Made by a program: the position numbers and the translations under genes. A model generated the notes under the pieces. The model had not been told where the DNA came from. It was given only the letters and a program-made list of their open reading frames with translations, and did not search any database. DNA of 64,000 bases, taken from the NCBI RefSeq assembly GCF_023952475.1, contig NZ_JALHRX010000002.1, forward strand, positions 496,001 through 560,000. The letters run 5' to 3'. This document shows, in pieces, positions 17,084-27,163 of this stretch. Position 1 is the first letter of the stretch. Each line of letters opens with the position of its first letter. This DNA comes from Cupriavidus sp. WGlv3. Lineage in GTDB: Bacteria > Pseudomonadota > Gammaproteobacteria > Burkholderiales > Burkholderiaceae.

Positions 17084-18517
17084 ATGATCGATATCAGCCA
17101 GATTGTCAGCAGCGCCGCCAACGCGGTGGAAGGCGCCCGACGCGCCAGCGCCGACACCGCCACCAACGGCTTCCGCGACGCGCTCTCGCAGGCCCGCGAC
17201 AGCCACAAGGCCGCTGCACCGGCGCCCGCCGCCACGGAGACGGTCGCGCGCGACAAGCCCGCGGCGCGGCCGGCTGCCGCACAGGCCGACGCCGGCAAGC
17301 CGCAACACACCGCCGCCACCGGCAAGAAGGCCGCTGCCGGCGAGAAGGACCAGGACCAGGAAGACGCCGCGGCAGCAACGCCGACGGATGCAGCCGCCGC
17401 AGCCGCATTGGCGCTGATGCTTCCCGCCGCCGCGCCAGCGAACCCCGCGACCGTGCCAGCCGGCGCCGCAGGCGCCGCTGTCGCTGGCATGACCGACACC
17501 GGCAGTGCCGCGGCCTTGCAGGCGGCGCTCAGCAACACCGTGCCGAACGCCACCGCGCAAACCCAGGGTGATCCCGGCACCACGGCAGGCCTTGCCGACG
17601 GCACCGCATTGCCCGACCCGTTGCAGGCGGTCACCGCCGAAGCGCGACCGGCGCAGCCGTCGGTCGCCGACACGCTGGCCACTATCGCCTCGCAACGCGC
17701 GGCGCTGCAGCCGGGCGGCAGCGCCGGCACCGATGCAAAGGCCGGCGCCACGCAAGCCGTTGCCGCCGACGCGCTGGCGCTCCGGCAAGACCTGTCCGGC
17801 CAGGACGCCGGCGCCTCTGCAGGCGGATCGGGGCATCGCCCTGACAGCAGCCTCGGCCAGCAGCGCGCCAACCCACTCGCGGCCAATCCTGCCGCGCCGG
17901 ATGCCCGCCCCGCCGCCGGCCAGTTCGCCGCTGCGCAAGCTGCCGCGCGCGCCGGCGAGACCGCCGCGATCACTCCCGACAGCACCCCTGCCGTGGCCCC
18001 CACGCTGGCCGCGCAACCCACCCCGGCCGCTGCCGCCGCAGCCGCCAGCCGGCCCGTGGTCGCCCCGCCGCTGTACGACAGCCAGTGGCCGCAGGCCCTC
18101 GGCCAGCAGATGATCCGCCTGGGTACGCAGGGCCAGCAAAGCGCCGAACTGCAGCTGAACCCGCCTGACCTGGGCCCGCTGAAGGTGGTGCTCAACGTGG
18201 TCAACGACCAGGCCCAGGCGCAATTCGTCTCGCCCCACCAGGCCGTGCGTGCCGCGGTCGAAGCCGCGCTGCCGCACCTGCGCACCGCGCTGTCGGAAAA
18301 CGGCATCCAGCTAGGCCACACCTCGGTCGGCGCCGATGGCTTTGCCAGCCAGGCCGGCAATGGCAACGGGCAACAACAGCAAGCGCCGGGGCATGGGCGC
18401 GGGCAGGCCGGCATTGGTGGCACTGCGGTAGCGGCGGCCGAGCCGGGGCCAGGGGCCAGTGCTGCGGCACGGCCTGCGCGAGTGCTGGGGCGGGGGGAGA
18501 TTGATACGTTTGCGTGA
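17084..18517 (+). CDS. fliK: flagellar hook-length control protein FliK
   Basis: FliK acts as a molecular ruler and switches the export gate from rod/hook to filament substrates through FlhB. The 477-residue product has a long Ala/Pro/Asp-rich disordered N-terminal part (ruler) and the conserved C-terminal domain at about residues 340-430: LGQQMIRLGTQGQQSAELQL, then NPPDLGPLKVVLNVVNDQAQ and LPHLRTALSENGIQLG. The end is Gln/Gly-rich. It is the last gene of the fliF-K operon and is followed by a hairpin. It is the second FliK-type gene in this cluster. Confidence 0.95.
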   Translation: MIDISQIVSSAANAVEGARRASADTATNGFRDALSQARDSHKAAAPAPAATETVARDKPAARPAAAQADAGKPQHTAATGKKAAAGEKDQDQEDAAAATPTDAAAAAALALMLPAAAPANPATVPAGAAGAAVAGMTDTGSAAALQAALSNTVPNATAQTQGDPGTTAGLADGTALPDPLQAVTAEARPAQPSVADTLATIASQRAALQPGGSAGTDAKAGATQAVAADALALRQDLSGQDAGASAGGSGHRPDSSLGQQRANPLAANPAAPDARPAAGQFAAAQAAARAGETAAITPDSTPAVAPTLAAQPTPAAAAAAASRPVVAPPLYDSQWPQALGQQMIRLGTQGQQSAELQLNPPDLGPLKVVLNVVNDQAQAQFVSPHQAVRAAVEAALPHLRTALSENGIQLGHTSVGADGFASQAGNGNGQQQQAPGHGRGQAGIGGTAVAAAEPGPGASAAARPARVLGRGEIDTFA

Positions 18518-18559
18518 AGAACCCCGCCGCGCGGACTCGACCGCGCCCGCATGAAAGAG

Positions 18560-18583
18560 CAAGGCCGCCTCAAGGGCGGCCTT
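18560..18583 (+). terminator. hairpin after fliK, probable terminator
   Basis: AAGGCCGCC and GGGCGGCCTT form a ten-pair stem around TCAA, 42 bases after the fliK stop. The T run after it is very short, so termination may be weak or factor-assisted. Confidence 0.6.
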
Positions 18584-18660
18584 GTCATGTCGGCAGAAGC
18601 CAAGCGTGGAAGCTCGGACACGTTGGTGCAACAAGATTGGACGTATTGCTGCTAGAATAC

Positions 18661-18678
18661 GTAAACATTTTTGCTTAC
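18661..18678. promoter_or_regulatory. inverted repeat upstream of hicA, candidate HicB operator
   Basis: GTAAACA and TGCTTAC are separated by four T residues; six of seven pairs match. The site is 33 bases before the hicA start, near a TAGAAT that could be a -10 box. HicB antitoxins bind such palindromes and repress their own operon. Confidence 0.5.
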
Positions 18679-18710
18679 CCTGAACACCACTGATCGGCAG
18701 GAGGTTTCGG

Positions 18711-18887
18711 GTGAAGCAAAGTGAATTTCGGCGATGGCTAGCCGGACAAGGCGCGACCTTCAGCGAAGGCGCCAAGCATGTCAGGGTGTATCTCAATGGC
18801 AGGCAGTCGACCTTGCCGCGGCATCCCAGCCATGAAATCGGCGAGGGGCTGCGCAAGGCGATCCTCAAGCAACTCGGCCTGTCGTGA
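18711..18887 (+). CDS. hicA: HicA family toxin, type II toxin-antitoxin
   Basis: HicA toxins are small mRNA interferases that act on ribosome-free RNA. A GTG preceded by GGAGG opens a 58-residue frame: KQSEFRRWLAGQGATF, then EGAKHVRVYLNG with the family's catalytic histidine in the GxxH context, and RHPSHEIGEGLRKAILKQLG at the end. This matches the dsRBD-like HicA fold (HPxxE-x3-G-x4-I-x2-QLG) and size. It is short enough to be missed by length filters. The hicB gene follows after 43 bases, so the pair forms a complete module. Confidence 0.9.
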   Translation: MKQSEFRRWLAGQGATFSEGAKHVRVYLNGRQSTLPRHPSHEIGEGLRKAILKQLGLS

Positions 18888-18930
18888 GCCCGCAAGACGT
18901 ACCCGCCCTTGTCGCCAAAGGAGTTTCAAT

Positions 18931-19347
18931 ATGCTTCGTTTTCCCGCCAACATCGTCCCCGACGGCGATGGCTTTGCGGTCTCGTTTCCCGATATCCCGG
19001 AAGCCCTGACCAGCGGCGCCACGATCGAGCAGGCCCAGGAGATGGCCGCCGATGCGCTTGCCACGGCCATGGAGTTCTATTTCGAGGATGGCCGCCCGGT
19101 GCCGCTGCCGTCGAAGGCCGGACGCGGCCAGCATCTGGTGGAGCTGCCGGCAAGCATGTCGGCAAAGGTGCTGCTGCTCAACGAGATGATCGCGCAGGGG
19201 GTCACGCAGGCGGAGTTGGCACGCCGCCTGCATACCCGCAAGCAGGAAGTCCAGCGCATCGTCAACCTGGATCATGCGACCAAGATCGACACGATCGAAG
19301 CTGCCTTCCGGGCGCTGGGCAAGCGGCTGGAACTGAAGGTCGCCTGA
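18931..19347 (+). CDS. hicB: HicB family antitoxin
   Basis: The 138-residue product has the partial RNase-H fold of HicB in its first half (FPANIVPDGDGFAVSFPDIP, then ATIEQAQEMAADALATAME) and a helix-turn-helix in its second half (VTQAELARRLHTRKQEVQRI), which would bind the operator. HicB blocks the HicA active site and autoregulates the operon. The ATG follows AAAGGAG. The HTH type (Cro/C1-like) is the larger HicB class. Confidence 0.92.
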   Translation: MLRFPANIVPDGDGFAVSFPDIPEALTSGATIEQAQEMAADALATAMEFYFEDGRPVPLPSKAGRGQHLVELPASMSAKVLLLNEMIAQGVTQAELARRLHTRKQEVQRIVNLDHATKIDTIEAAFRALGKRLELKVA

Positions 19348-19379
19348 ACCCGCCGGGCCACAGCAGCAACTTCCCCACC

Positions 19380-20045
19380 ATGACGTTCGACCTGTTCGAC
19401 GACCTGCCCGAAGAAGACAGCGCCGCCACCCCCGCCATCGAGCCCCTCGCCGACGGCGCCGTCGTACTGCGCGGCGCGGCACGGGCCAATGCCGAAGTGC
19501 TGCTCGCCGATGTGCAATCCATCGTGGCCCTGGCCCCCTGGCGGCACATGGTCACGCCCGGCGGGCTGAAGATGTCGGTGGCGATGACCAACTGCGGTGC
19601 GTGCGGCTGGGTCTCCGACGCGCGCGGCTATCGCTATGACGCGGTCGATCCGCTGAGCGGACAGGCGTGGCCCGACATGCCCGCGAGTTTCCGCGAGCTG
19701 GCCGCCGGCGCGGCGGCGCAGGCCGGCTACGCCGGTTTTGCGCCGGATGCCTGCCTGATCAACCGCTATGTGCCGGGCACCCGCCTGTCGCTGCACCAGG
19801 ACCGCGACGAGCGCGATTTCACCGCGCCCATCGTCTCGGTGTCGCTGGGGCTGCCGGCGGTGTTCCTGTTTGGCGGCATGCGCCGTGCCGACAAGCCGCA
19901 GCGGATCCGGCTGGCGCATGGCGACGTGGTGGTGTGGGGCGGGCCGTCGCGGCTGGCGTTCCACGGCGTGGCGCCGCTGGCCGATGGCGATCATTCGCTG
20001 CTCGGGGCGCTGCGGGTCAACCTGACGTTCCGCAAGGCGCGATAG
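19380..20045 (+). CDS. alkB: alpha-ketoglutarate-dependent DNA repair dioxygenase AlkB
   Basis: AlkB removes alkyl groups from 1-methyladenine and 3-methylcytosine by oxidative demethylation, using Fe(II) and 2-oxoglutarate. The 221-residue product has NRYVPGTRLSLHQDRDERDF (iron ligands His-x-Asp), VSLGLPAVFLFGG, a distal histidine in RLAFHGVAPL and the 2-oxoglutarate-binding arginines in RVNLTFRKAR. The length is typical. It starts 32 bases after hicB. No ada gene is nearby. Confidence 0.96.
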   Translation: MTFDLFDDLPEEDSAATPAIEPLADGAVVLRGAARANAEVLLADVQSIVALAPWRHMVTPGGLKMSVAMTNCGACGWVSDARGYRYDAVDPLSGQAWPDMPASFRELAAGAAAQAGYAGFAPDACLINRYVPGTRLSLHQDRDERDFTAPIVSVSLGLPAVFLFGGMRRADKPQRIRLAHGDVVVWGGPSRLAFHGVAPLADGDHSLLGALRVNLTFRKAR

Positions 20046-20125
20046 GCGCCCGGCCTTGGCACTTTGGCGGGGGTTTTCTACAGTCAATGGACTGTCCCGA
20101 ACGCCACCGTGCAAAGGTCCTTCCC

Positions 20126-20614
20126 ATGCATCTCGACGGCTCCTGCCATTGCGGCGCGGTCCACTTCTCGCTCGAGTCCGATTCGCCCTGCCCTTACATG
20201 CATTGCCATTGCTCGATCTGCCGCAAGACGGCGGGCGGTGGCGGCTATGCCATCAACATCGGCGGCGATGCCGCCACGCTGCGCGTGCGCGGGCGCAAGC
20301 ACCTGGGCGTCTATCACGCCGTGCTGCGCGAGCCCGGCAAGCGCGCGCGGCGCTCGCCGGCGCAGCGGCATTTCTGCGTCAAGTGCGGCAGCGCGCTGTG
20401 GCTGTGGGATCCGCGCTGGCCCGAGCTGCTGTATCCCCATGCCTCGGCCATCGACACGCCGCTGCCGCGCCCGCCCGAGGTGGTGGAGGCCTCGCTGGAC
20501 TCCGTCGCGCCCTGGGTCGACGTGCCGCGCGGCAAGGGCCATGTGCATTGCGACACGTGGCCGGAGGAATCGCTGGCCGACTGGCACAAGCGGCACGGCC
20601 TGTCGTCGCGCTGA
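20126..20614 (+). CDS. GFA family (glutathione-dependent formaldehyde-activating enzyme/centromere protein V-like)
   Basis: The 162-residue product begins MHLDGSCHCGAVHFSLE and has the zinc-binding cysteine pattern of the family: CHC near residue 7-9, HCHCSICRKTAG around residue 30 and FCVKCGS around residue 90. Some members catalyse S-hydroxymethylglutathione formation; most are uncharacterised, so function cannot be given. The C-terminal half is longer than the minimal domain, with a conserved-looking HCDTWPEESLADWH segment. An earlier ATG at 20087 is possible. Confidence 0.88.
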   Translation: MHLDGSCHCGAVHFSLESDSPCPYMHCHCSICRKTAGGGGYAINIGGDAATLRVRGRKHLGVYHAVLREPGKRARRSPAQRHFCVKCGSALWLWDPRWPELLYPHASAIDTPLPRPPEVVEASLDSVAPWVDVPRGKGHVHCDTWPEESLADWHKRHGLSSR

Positions 20615-20675
20615 ATGGCGGGCAGGCGCGACAGGAACGGTTTCGTTCAAGCCGCGCGCACGCCGCCGACGTCCC

Positions 20676-21593
<918 letters not shown>

Positions 21594-21779
21594 GGTGTTC
21601 TCCGTGGCGGTTGCGATGCAGCGAGCCTGGCAAGCGCGTGCAGCGCAGGATCGAATGACCTGCCGATTTTAGTGCAAAGCGCCGGCGGGGCCGCTCGCGT
21701 ATGATTGAGGCCGCCGCGCCTTGCCCCCGCTTTCTCCGGAATCCGGACCGAAATCCCCCGCATTGCCTCCCTTGCATCG

Positions 21780-22544
21780 ATGCCTGACCACCTGCTGCTG
21801 TCCTCCCTGCTGATCTTCGGACTTGGTGGTTTGCTCGGCGCGGTGGGCGGGCTATTCGGCATCGGCGGCGGGCTGATCGCGATTCCGGCGCTGGGGCTGC
21901 TGTTCGGCATGGACCAGCAGCTAGCGCAGGGCACCGCGCTGGTGATGATCGCGCCCAATGTGCTGATCGGCTTCTGGCAATACCGCAAGCGCGCCGACAT
22001 TGCGCTGCGCACGGCGGTGGTGCTGGGCTTGTCCGCGGTGCTGGCGACCTGGCTCTCCGCGCGCGCGGCCACCGCGATGGATGCGCAGCTGCTGCGGCGG
22101 ATCTTCGCGCTATTCATGATCGGCATGGCGCTGTACTTCCTGTGGCGGCTGCTGCCGGGGCGCGCGGTGACGGCGCCGCAGGCGCGTGTTTCGGCGCGAT
22201 GGATTCCGCTGGTGGGCGTGATCGGTGGCTTGTTCTCCGGCTTCTTCAGCGTGGGCGGCGGCGTGGTCGCCGCGCCGGCACTGGTCGGCCTGTTCGGGCT
22301 GCGCCAGGCCGCGGCGCAAGGCCTGGCGCTGGCGCTGGTGACGCCCGGCGCGGTGGTGGCGCTGGCCACCTATGCCCATGCCGGCCAGGTCGACTGGGCC
22401 AGCGGCATTCCGCTGTCGCTGGGCGGCATGCTGACCATCTCGTGGGGCGTGGCGCTGGCGCACCGGATGCCCGAGCGCCGACTGCGCGCCCTGTTCGCCG
22501 TGTGCCTGATCGCTACCGCGGTGGTGATGCTGGTGCGCGGCTGA
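21780..22544 (+). CDS. TauE/SafE family membrane exporter
   Basis: The 254-residue product is highly hydrophobic, with about eight membrane segments. The family's glycine-rich motifs appear in both halves: LGAVGGLFGIGGGLIAIPAL near the start and GLFSGFFSVGGGVVAAPAL in the second repeat. Family members export sulfite, sulfoacetate or other organosulfonates; the substrate here is not shown. The location opposite cysK suggests a sulfur link, by inference only. The ATG at 21780 was chosen because the hydrophobic core begins right after it. Confidence 0.9.
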   Translation: MPDHLLLSSLLIFGLGGLLGAVGGLFGIGGGLIAIPALGLLFGMDQQLAQGTALVMIAPNVLIGFWQYRKRADIALRTAVVLGLSAVLATWLSARAATAMDAQLLRRIFALFMIGMALYFLWRLLPGRAVTAPQARVSARWIPLVGVIGGLFSGFFSVGGGVVAAPALVGLFGLRQAAAQGLALALVTPGAVVALATYAHAGQVDWASGIPLSLGGMLTISWGVALAHRMPERRLRALFAVCLIATAVVMLVRG

Positions 22545-22561
22545 GATCCGCGCACTAGGCG

Positions 22562-23179
22562 CTACTTGCGCAGCACCAGGCAGAAGTTGTTGGCCGGCAT
22601 CGGCACCGGCTCGTCGCAGCGCAGGCCCTGCGCCGCGCCCAGCGCGATCACGGCCTCCATGTCGCGCACGCCCCAGTCGGGGTCGGTAGCGCGCAGCTGC
22701 GCGTCGAAGGCGGCGTTGCTGGGCGCGGTGTGCGCGCCGCCGCGACGGTAAGGGCCATACAGGAACAGCACGCCCCCCGACCCCAGCAGCTTGCCGGCGC
22801 CCGCGAACAGCGCCTCGGCCGCGGCCCAAGGGGCGATATGGATCATGTTGATGCAGACCACCGCATCCGCAGCATCGATGCCCCACGGCTCACTGCAGAC
22901 ATCCAGCGCCAGCGGCGCACGCACATTGGCCAGGCCCGCGTGCGCGGTCCAGGCCGCGATCGACGCGCGCGCGGCGGCGTCCGGATCGCTGGGCTGCCAG
23001 GTGATCCCCGGCAGCGCCGCGGCAAAGTGCACCGCGTGCTGCCCGGTGCCGCTGGCAATTTCCAGCACCGTGCCGCTGGCAGGCAGTACCTGGCGCAGCA
23101 CGGCGAGGATGGGCTCGCGGTTGCGCTCGGTGGCGGGCGCCATGCGGCGCGCGTCGGGGTCGTGGGTCGGGCCGGTCAT
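22562..23179 (-). CDS. DUF938 family SAM-dependent methyltransferase-like protein
   Basis: The 205-residue product opens with RRMAPATERNREPILAVLRQ, then a SAM-binding motif I (GTVLEIASGTGQHAVHFAAA), DAVVCINMIHIAPW as motif II-III and LFLYGPYRRGG with NAAFDAQLRATDPDWGVRD, the DUF938 signature. Relatives include human METTL26. Function is unknown. It converges with the TauE gene, 17 bases apart. Confidence 0.9.
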   Translation of the reverse strand: MTGPTHDPDARRMAPATERNREPILAVLRQVLPASGTVLEIASGTGQHAVHFAAALPGITWQPSDPDAAARASIAAWTAHAGLANVRAPLALDVCSEPWGIDAADAVVCINMIHIAPWAAAEALFAGAGKLLGSGGVLFLYGPYRRGGAHTAPSNAAFDAQLRATDPDWGVRDMEAVIALGAAQGLRCDEPVPMPANNFCLVLRK

Positions 23180-23277
23180 GATGGCATGCGCAAGCGGTAG
23201 CTGGGGAATGCGCCTAGCGTAGCAGAATTGGCGGGGGGCCCGCCGCGCGCCACTGCGCTACGCTGCCAAAGCGCCGC

Positions 23278-24738
23278 TCAGCCCGGCGCGCACGGGAACG
23301 CCTGCGCCACCGACGGCCGCAGCGCCGCCGTGGTCTGGCTTTCGTCGCCGCTCGCCAGCGTGTTGTCGGTGAACTTGCAGCCGTAGGCCGGGCTGGCCAC
23401 GGTGGCGGCGTCCAGCACCTCGTCACCGGCCGGCTTCACGCCGTTCTGTTCCCAGTTGACCATGTCGTCGAAGGCCCTGGCCTCTTCCGCCACGGTGAAG
23501 TCGCAATGGCTGACGCCGCGGATGGCGCGTTGCACCAGCCATTGCGCGGTGCCGTTGGCATCGGCGCGGCGCTTGTAGATCTGCTCCATGCTGAACGGCA
23601 CGTACATGTCGCCCAGCGTATGCAGCGTCACCACCGGCACGCCGATGCGCGCATTGGTCCTGGGGATCCAGCGCAGACCGTCGCTGCGCGCGCGGTTGGC
23701 CTCGGCGCTGCCGCTAACGCGGAAGATGCCCGCGTTGAACGACTGCTCCGCCACCGACTGCGCCGGGTCATTGTCGAACTGGAAGGTAATGCCGGTGGTG
23801 TTGACGACGTTCTGCGTCAGGATGCCGTTGACCGAGCCGTCCTGGCCAAAGGTGCTCCACACCGCGTCCTGCAGCCCCTGCGCGCCCGGGCCGCCGAAGC
23901 CCCAGTCGAACAGCGGCCGCTGCCCGCCGGTCAGGTTGCGCACGATCGCCTTGAGGGTATCGCCCTGCGCCGTGGTCTGGCCCGGATAAGTGATGAACAG
24001 CGCCGCGCGCACCGCCGGCGCGATCTGCGCCCAGTTGGCCGCCGGCCACGCCGTCACCGGATAGCCGGCCAGCTGCTGCGCGGCAGTCTGGTAGGCACCG
24101 AAGTAGTTGAACAGCTCGGTATCGCCGAGCACGCCGCACATCGGCACCGCGCCGTGGTAGCGCACCTTGTGGTTGGCGGCCTGGATGTTCTCTTCATCGA
24201 CCGCCGCGGCCGAGATATGGCCGCCCATTGAATGGCCGACGATGTAGAGGCGCGCCGGAGCCGCCAGCGTGCGCCCGTTCTGCGCGGCAATGCGCGTGAA
24301 GGCCAGCGCCAGGGCGTTGGTGTCCTCCAGGCCGGCGCGCACGTCATAGTAGTTTTTGGCATAGCTGGACGCTGCCCAGGCGTAGCCGTTGGCCAGCAGG
24401 TGCCGGCGGATCCTGGGAGGTGTCACCGACAGCGCCGCGCCGGTGCCCGCGTAGCCGTGGGCATACATCACCAGCCGGCCGTTCCAGTTCTTCGGCACCT
24501 CGATGCGGTAGCCGGCGCCATCCTGCACGCCCCACCAGCGGTCGGCCTCGGGCGCGCCGGCCAGCGCCGCGAACGGCAGCGTGGCGGCTTCCACTGTGAA
24601 GGTGCGGTCGTCCTGCGGGCGCTTCTCTTCGACCTGCGGCGGTGGGTTCTGCGCCGGCTCATCGTCATCGCCGCCGCAGCCGTACAGCAGCGTGGCGGCG
24701 AAGCACAGCATCGCGGCTTTCCCGACAGCTCGTTTCAT
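23278..24738 (-). CDS. lipoprotein alpha/beta hydrolase
   Basis: The 486-residue product has a lipoprotein signal (MLCFAATLLYGCGGDDDE, lipobox LLYGC), so it is probably anchored in the outer membrane. The catalytic core shows the nucleophile elbow LYIVGHSMGGHIS, the oxyanion region RLVMYAHGYAGTG, and a late GVSHCDF that can supply the histidine. The family looks like secreted esterases related to polyhydroxyalkanoate-oligomer or tannase-type hydrolases, but the substrate is not evident. The ATG at 24738 has AAGGAG upstream. Confidence 0.82.
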   Translation of the reverse strand: MKRAVGKAAMLCFAATLLYGCGGDDDEPAQNPPPQVEEKRPQDDRTFTVEAATLPFAALAGAPEADRWWGVQDGAGYRIEVPKNWNGRLVMYAHGYAGTGAALSVTPPRIRRHLLANGYAWAASSYAKNYYDVRAGLEDTNALALAFTRIAAQNGRTLAAPARLYIVGHSMGGHISAAAVDEENIQAANHKVRYHGAVPMCGVLGDTELFNYFGAYQTAAQQLAGYPVTAWPAANWAQIAPAVRAALFITYPGQTTAQGDTLKAIVRNLTGGQRPLFDWGFGGPGAQGLQDAVWSTFGQDGSVNGILTQNVVNTTGITFQFDNDPAQSVAEQSFNAGIFRVSGSAEANRARSDGLRWIPRTNARIGVPVVTLHTLGDMYVPFSMEQIYKRRADANGTAQWLVQRAIRGVSHCDFTVAEEARAFDDMVNWEQNGVKPAGDEVLDAATVASPAYGCKFTDNTLASGDESQTTAALRPSVAQAFPCAPG

Positions 24739-24967
24739 GCCTGGTCTCCTTGTTATGCGGTTCTTGTTGTCCTGGCGGATGGCGCCGGCAGCGAAGTGCC
24801 GTGACCGGCGCCCCCACCACTTTAGGACACGGTGGCGCAAGCCGCATGGAGGCCATCCTCGACGCGCCGGGGCCGTTGCAACGGATGCGGGTTAGCCCCG
24901 GCTCGCCTGAACCGGTGCCGCGTGTTAGCCGACCAGCAGGCCAGACGGCTGCACGCGCCACAATGCA

Positions 24968-24991
24968 AACGGCGGGCCGAAGCCCGCCGTT
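24968..24991 (-). terminator. strong hairpin after phoX
   Basis: AACGGCGGGC and GCCCGCCGTT form a ten-pair perfect stem around CGAA. On the minus strand it is 25 bases past the phosphatase stop and is followed by TGCATTG, so it is a likely terminator with a weak T run. Confidence 0.7.
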
Positions 24992-25015
24992 GTCATGCCC
25001 GCACGTCGCCGCGCG

Positions 25016-27010
25016 TCAGGCCTTGGCCAGCCTGACGCCGGTCGGGTCGCCGGTCAGGTAGCCGACCGCCGCGCCGAAACGGTCCTTGTAGCTGGCGCGC
25101 ACCAGCGGATCGAGCTGCGCCTTGACCTTGTCGTGCAGCGGGGACTCCCAGTCGCCGACATGCTGGAAGTTGCTCATCACGTAGGTCCAGCCGTTGATCT
25201 CGTCCACCGCATGCAGGCCGGTGGATTCGGCGCCGGCCGGGCACGACAGCACGCGGCTGAGCACCCTGGTGTCGACGTTGTACGCCCACAGGAAGTTGTT
25301 GACGTGGGTGTTGCTGTCCTCGCCGACGAACAGCGTGCGCAGCTTTTCCGAAAACTTCAGGTTGTCCGGCGTGGCCACCTTGTCGGGGTTGGCGAAGTTG
25401 CCCAGCGCATCCTGCTGCTTCATCTTGCCGCCGCCGAGGTCTTCGCTGATCAGCGCCGGCACCGCGGCCATGTCGACCGGCACCCATTCGCTCGCCATCG
25501 CCGTGCCGCTCTTGTCAGCCTGGCCGCCCTTCAGGTTCAGTTCATAGACCGCGCCGGAGTACGGGCCTTCCACCTGGATGTCGCCGGCATTGGCGGCATT
25601 GCCCGCGAGCATGCTCGATTCGATGCGCGACATCGCCGAGTACGCCTTCTTGTCCTTGATGTTGACGGTGGTGCCTTCCATCTTGGTAAAGCCCAGGCTA
25701 CCGCCGACCAGCGCGGCATAGCGGTGGGTTTCCAGGAACGCCGCGGCCTTTTCCATGCCGGGCACCAGCTTTACCCAGTTGGGCTTGCCGTTGTAGAGGA
25801 TGCGGGTGTAGCTGCCGTCGGCCGGGTCGGCGGTCTTGACGTCCATGATGTCGGTCAGCCGGATGCCGCCGTCGACCAGCGCGCGGATCTCGGCGCTGGT
25901 GGCGTGGCCCAGCCGGGTCCATGACAGCGTGGCGCTGCCCGGGCCGGTGCCCGAGGTCTGGTGCCACTTGGCCACGTATAGCGTGCCGGCAGACAGGTCG
26001 CGCGCCTGGTCGGCGATAAACAGGAACAGGCCGCCGTTGGTGGCATCGTCGCCCATCAGCACGGTGCGCTCGTCCGGCATGACCTGCACCAGCTCGTGCG
26101 AGATGCGGCCCAGGCAATAGTGCTTCCTGATGGTGCCGGTGCCGTCCGGGTGCACCGTGACTTCCGGCAGGTGGCCGTAGTTGTAGGCGTTGGCGCGCGC
26201 CGGGTCGCCGTACAGGTTGCGGCTGTAGCCCTGCAGCTGCGCGACCGCGTTGGCGTCCATCAGGTCGGTCTCGTATTCCTCGCTCGACAGGTGCGTGTTC
26301 CACGGCGACAGGCTGGCGCCGCAGGTAATCCACAGGCCGTTGACGCCCGAGGTGTCGACGTTGTGGTACCTGACCGGGGTGAGCTTGCCGGTGGCCGGGT
26401 CCTGGTCCAGCGTCAGCACCGCGATCGGCGACGGCAGCAGCCCGTACATGCTGGCATTGCCCTGGTTGCGCGTGGTGTATTCGAACTGCAGCACCGCGAA
26501 CACCGTGTTGCCCTTGACGCCCGGCACGGTCGGGTTGGCCAGCGTCAGCAGCGAGCTGCCGTCCGGTGCATCGGAAAAGAACTGGCGTTCCTTGCCGGCG
26601 ACCGAGGTATCGATGATCGGCTGGTTGTTGATGTCGTAGTAGCCGCCCGCCACGAGGGTGCCGCCCTTGCCGTCGGACAGCGTGTCGCCGGTGACGAAGA
26701 AGGGCTGGTAGGCCAGCTTGTAGGTCTGGCTGCTGCCGTCGCTGAAGGAGACCTTGAGGCTGGAGCCGACCGTGGTGGTCGCCATGGCTTCTGGCGTGGC
26801 CAGCGTCGGCGCGCTCATCGGCACGAACTCGGCAGTGGTGAAGGTGGCGGCCGGGCCGGGCGCGGGAGCCGGGGCCGGCACCGGCGCGGCGTCATTGCCG
26901 CCGCCGCAGCCTGCCAGCAGGCTGGTGGAGGCGAGACCGAGCGGCAGCATGGGCGCGCCGGCCAATAGCTTCAGGGCCTTGCGGCGGCCAGCATTGGGTT
27001 GTTCAAGCAT
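25016..27010 (-). CDS. PhoX-type alkaline phosphatase (DUF839), Tat-exported
   Basis: PhoX enzymes are calcium/iron-dependent phosphatases exported folded by the Tat system. The 664-residue product begins with a Tat-like twin arginine (NAGRRKALKLLAGAPM) followed by a lipobox-like STSLLAGCGG. In the body are LWITCGASLSPWNTHLSSEE (near residue 245) with the PhoX cysteine and metal ligands, a conserved GRISHELVQVMPDERTV and FVGEDSNTHVNNFLWAY. Length matches the family. A Pho-box-like site lies upstream. Function is most likely phosphate scavenging from organic esters. Confidence 0.9.
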   Translation of the reverse strand: MLEQPNAGRRKALKLLAGAPMLPLGLASTSLLAGCGGGNDAAPVPAPAPAPGPAATFTTAEFVPMSAPTLATPEAMATTTVGSSLKVSFSDGSSQTYKLAYQPFFVTGDTLSDGKGGTLVAGGYYDINNQPIIDTSVAGKERQFFSDAPDGSSLLTLANPTVPGVKGNTVFAVLQFEYTTRNQGNASMYGLLPSPIAVLTLDQDPATGKLTPVRYHNVDTSGVNGLWITCGASLSPWNTHLSSEEYETDLMDANAVAQLQGYSRNLYGDPARANAYNYGHLPEVTVHPDGTGTIRKHYCLGRISHELVQVMPDERTVLMGDDATNGGLFLFIADQARDLSAGTLYVAKWHQTSGTGPGSATLSWTRLGHATSAEIRALVDGGIRLTDIMDVKTADPADGSYTRILYNGKPNWVKLVPGMEKAAAFLETHRYAALVGGSLGFTKMEGTTVNIKDKKAYSAMSRIESSMLAGNAANAGDIQVEGPYSGAVYELNLKGGQADKSGTAMASEWVPVDMAAVPALISEDLGGGKMKQQDALGNFANPDKVATPDNLKFSEKLRTLFVGEDSNTHVNNFLWAYNVDTRVLSRVLSCPAGAESTGLHAVDEINGWTYVMSNFQHVGDWESPLHDKVKAQLDPLVRASYKDRFGAAVGYLTGDPTGVRLAKA

Positions 27011-27146
27011 GTTTTCGATCCGGGGAAAGGAAAGGGATGGTTCACTGCGTGTTTGCGCCAGTCCCGGGGGCGGGACCAGGCACCTGTTGCACAGGCGGCG
27101 GCGGGCGTCATCGCGCACGTCCGGGGCGGATCGTAGGCCCCGTTTG

Positions 27147-27163
27147 TGACACCAAGTTGACGA
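27147..27163 (-). promoter_or_regulatory. candidate Pho box upstream of phoX
   Basis: On the minus strand TCGTCA and GTGTCA lie 11 bases apart, matching the spacing and much of the CTGTCA-N5-CTGTCA consensus bound by PhoB. It is about 137 bases before the phosphatase start, farther than usual. Confidence 0.4.
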
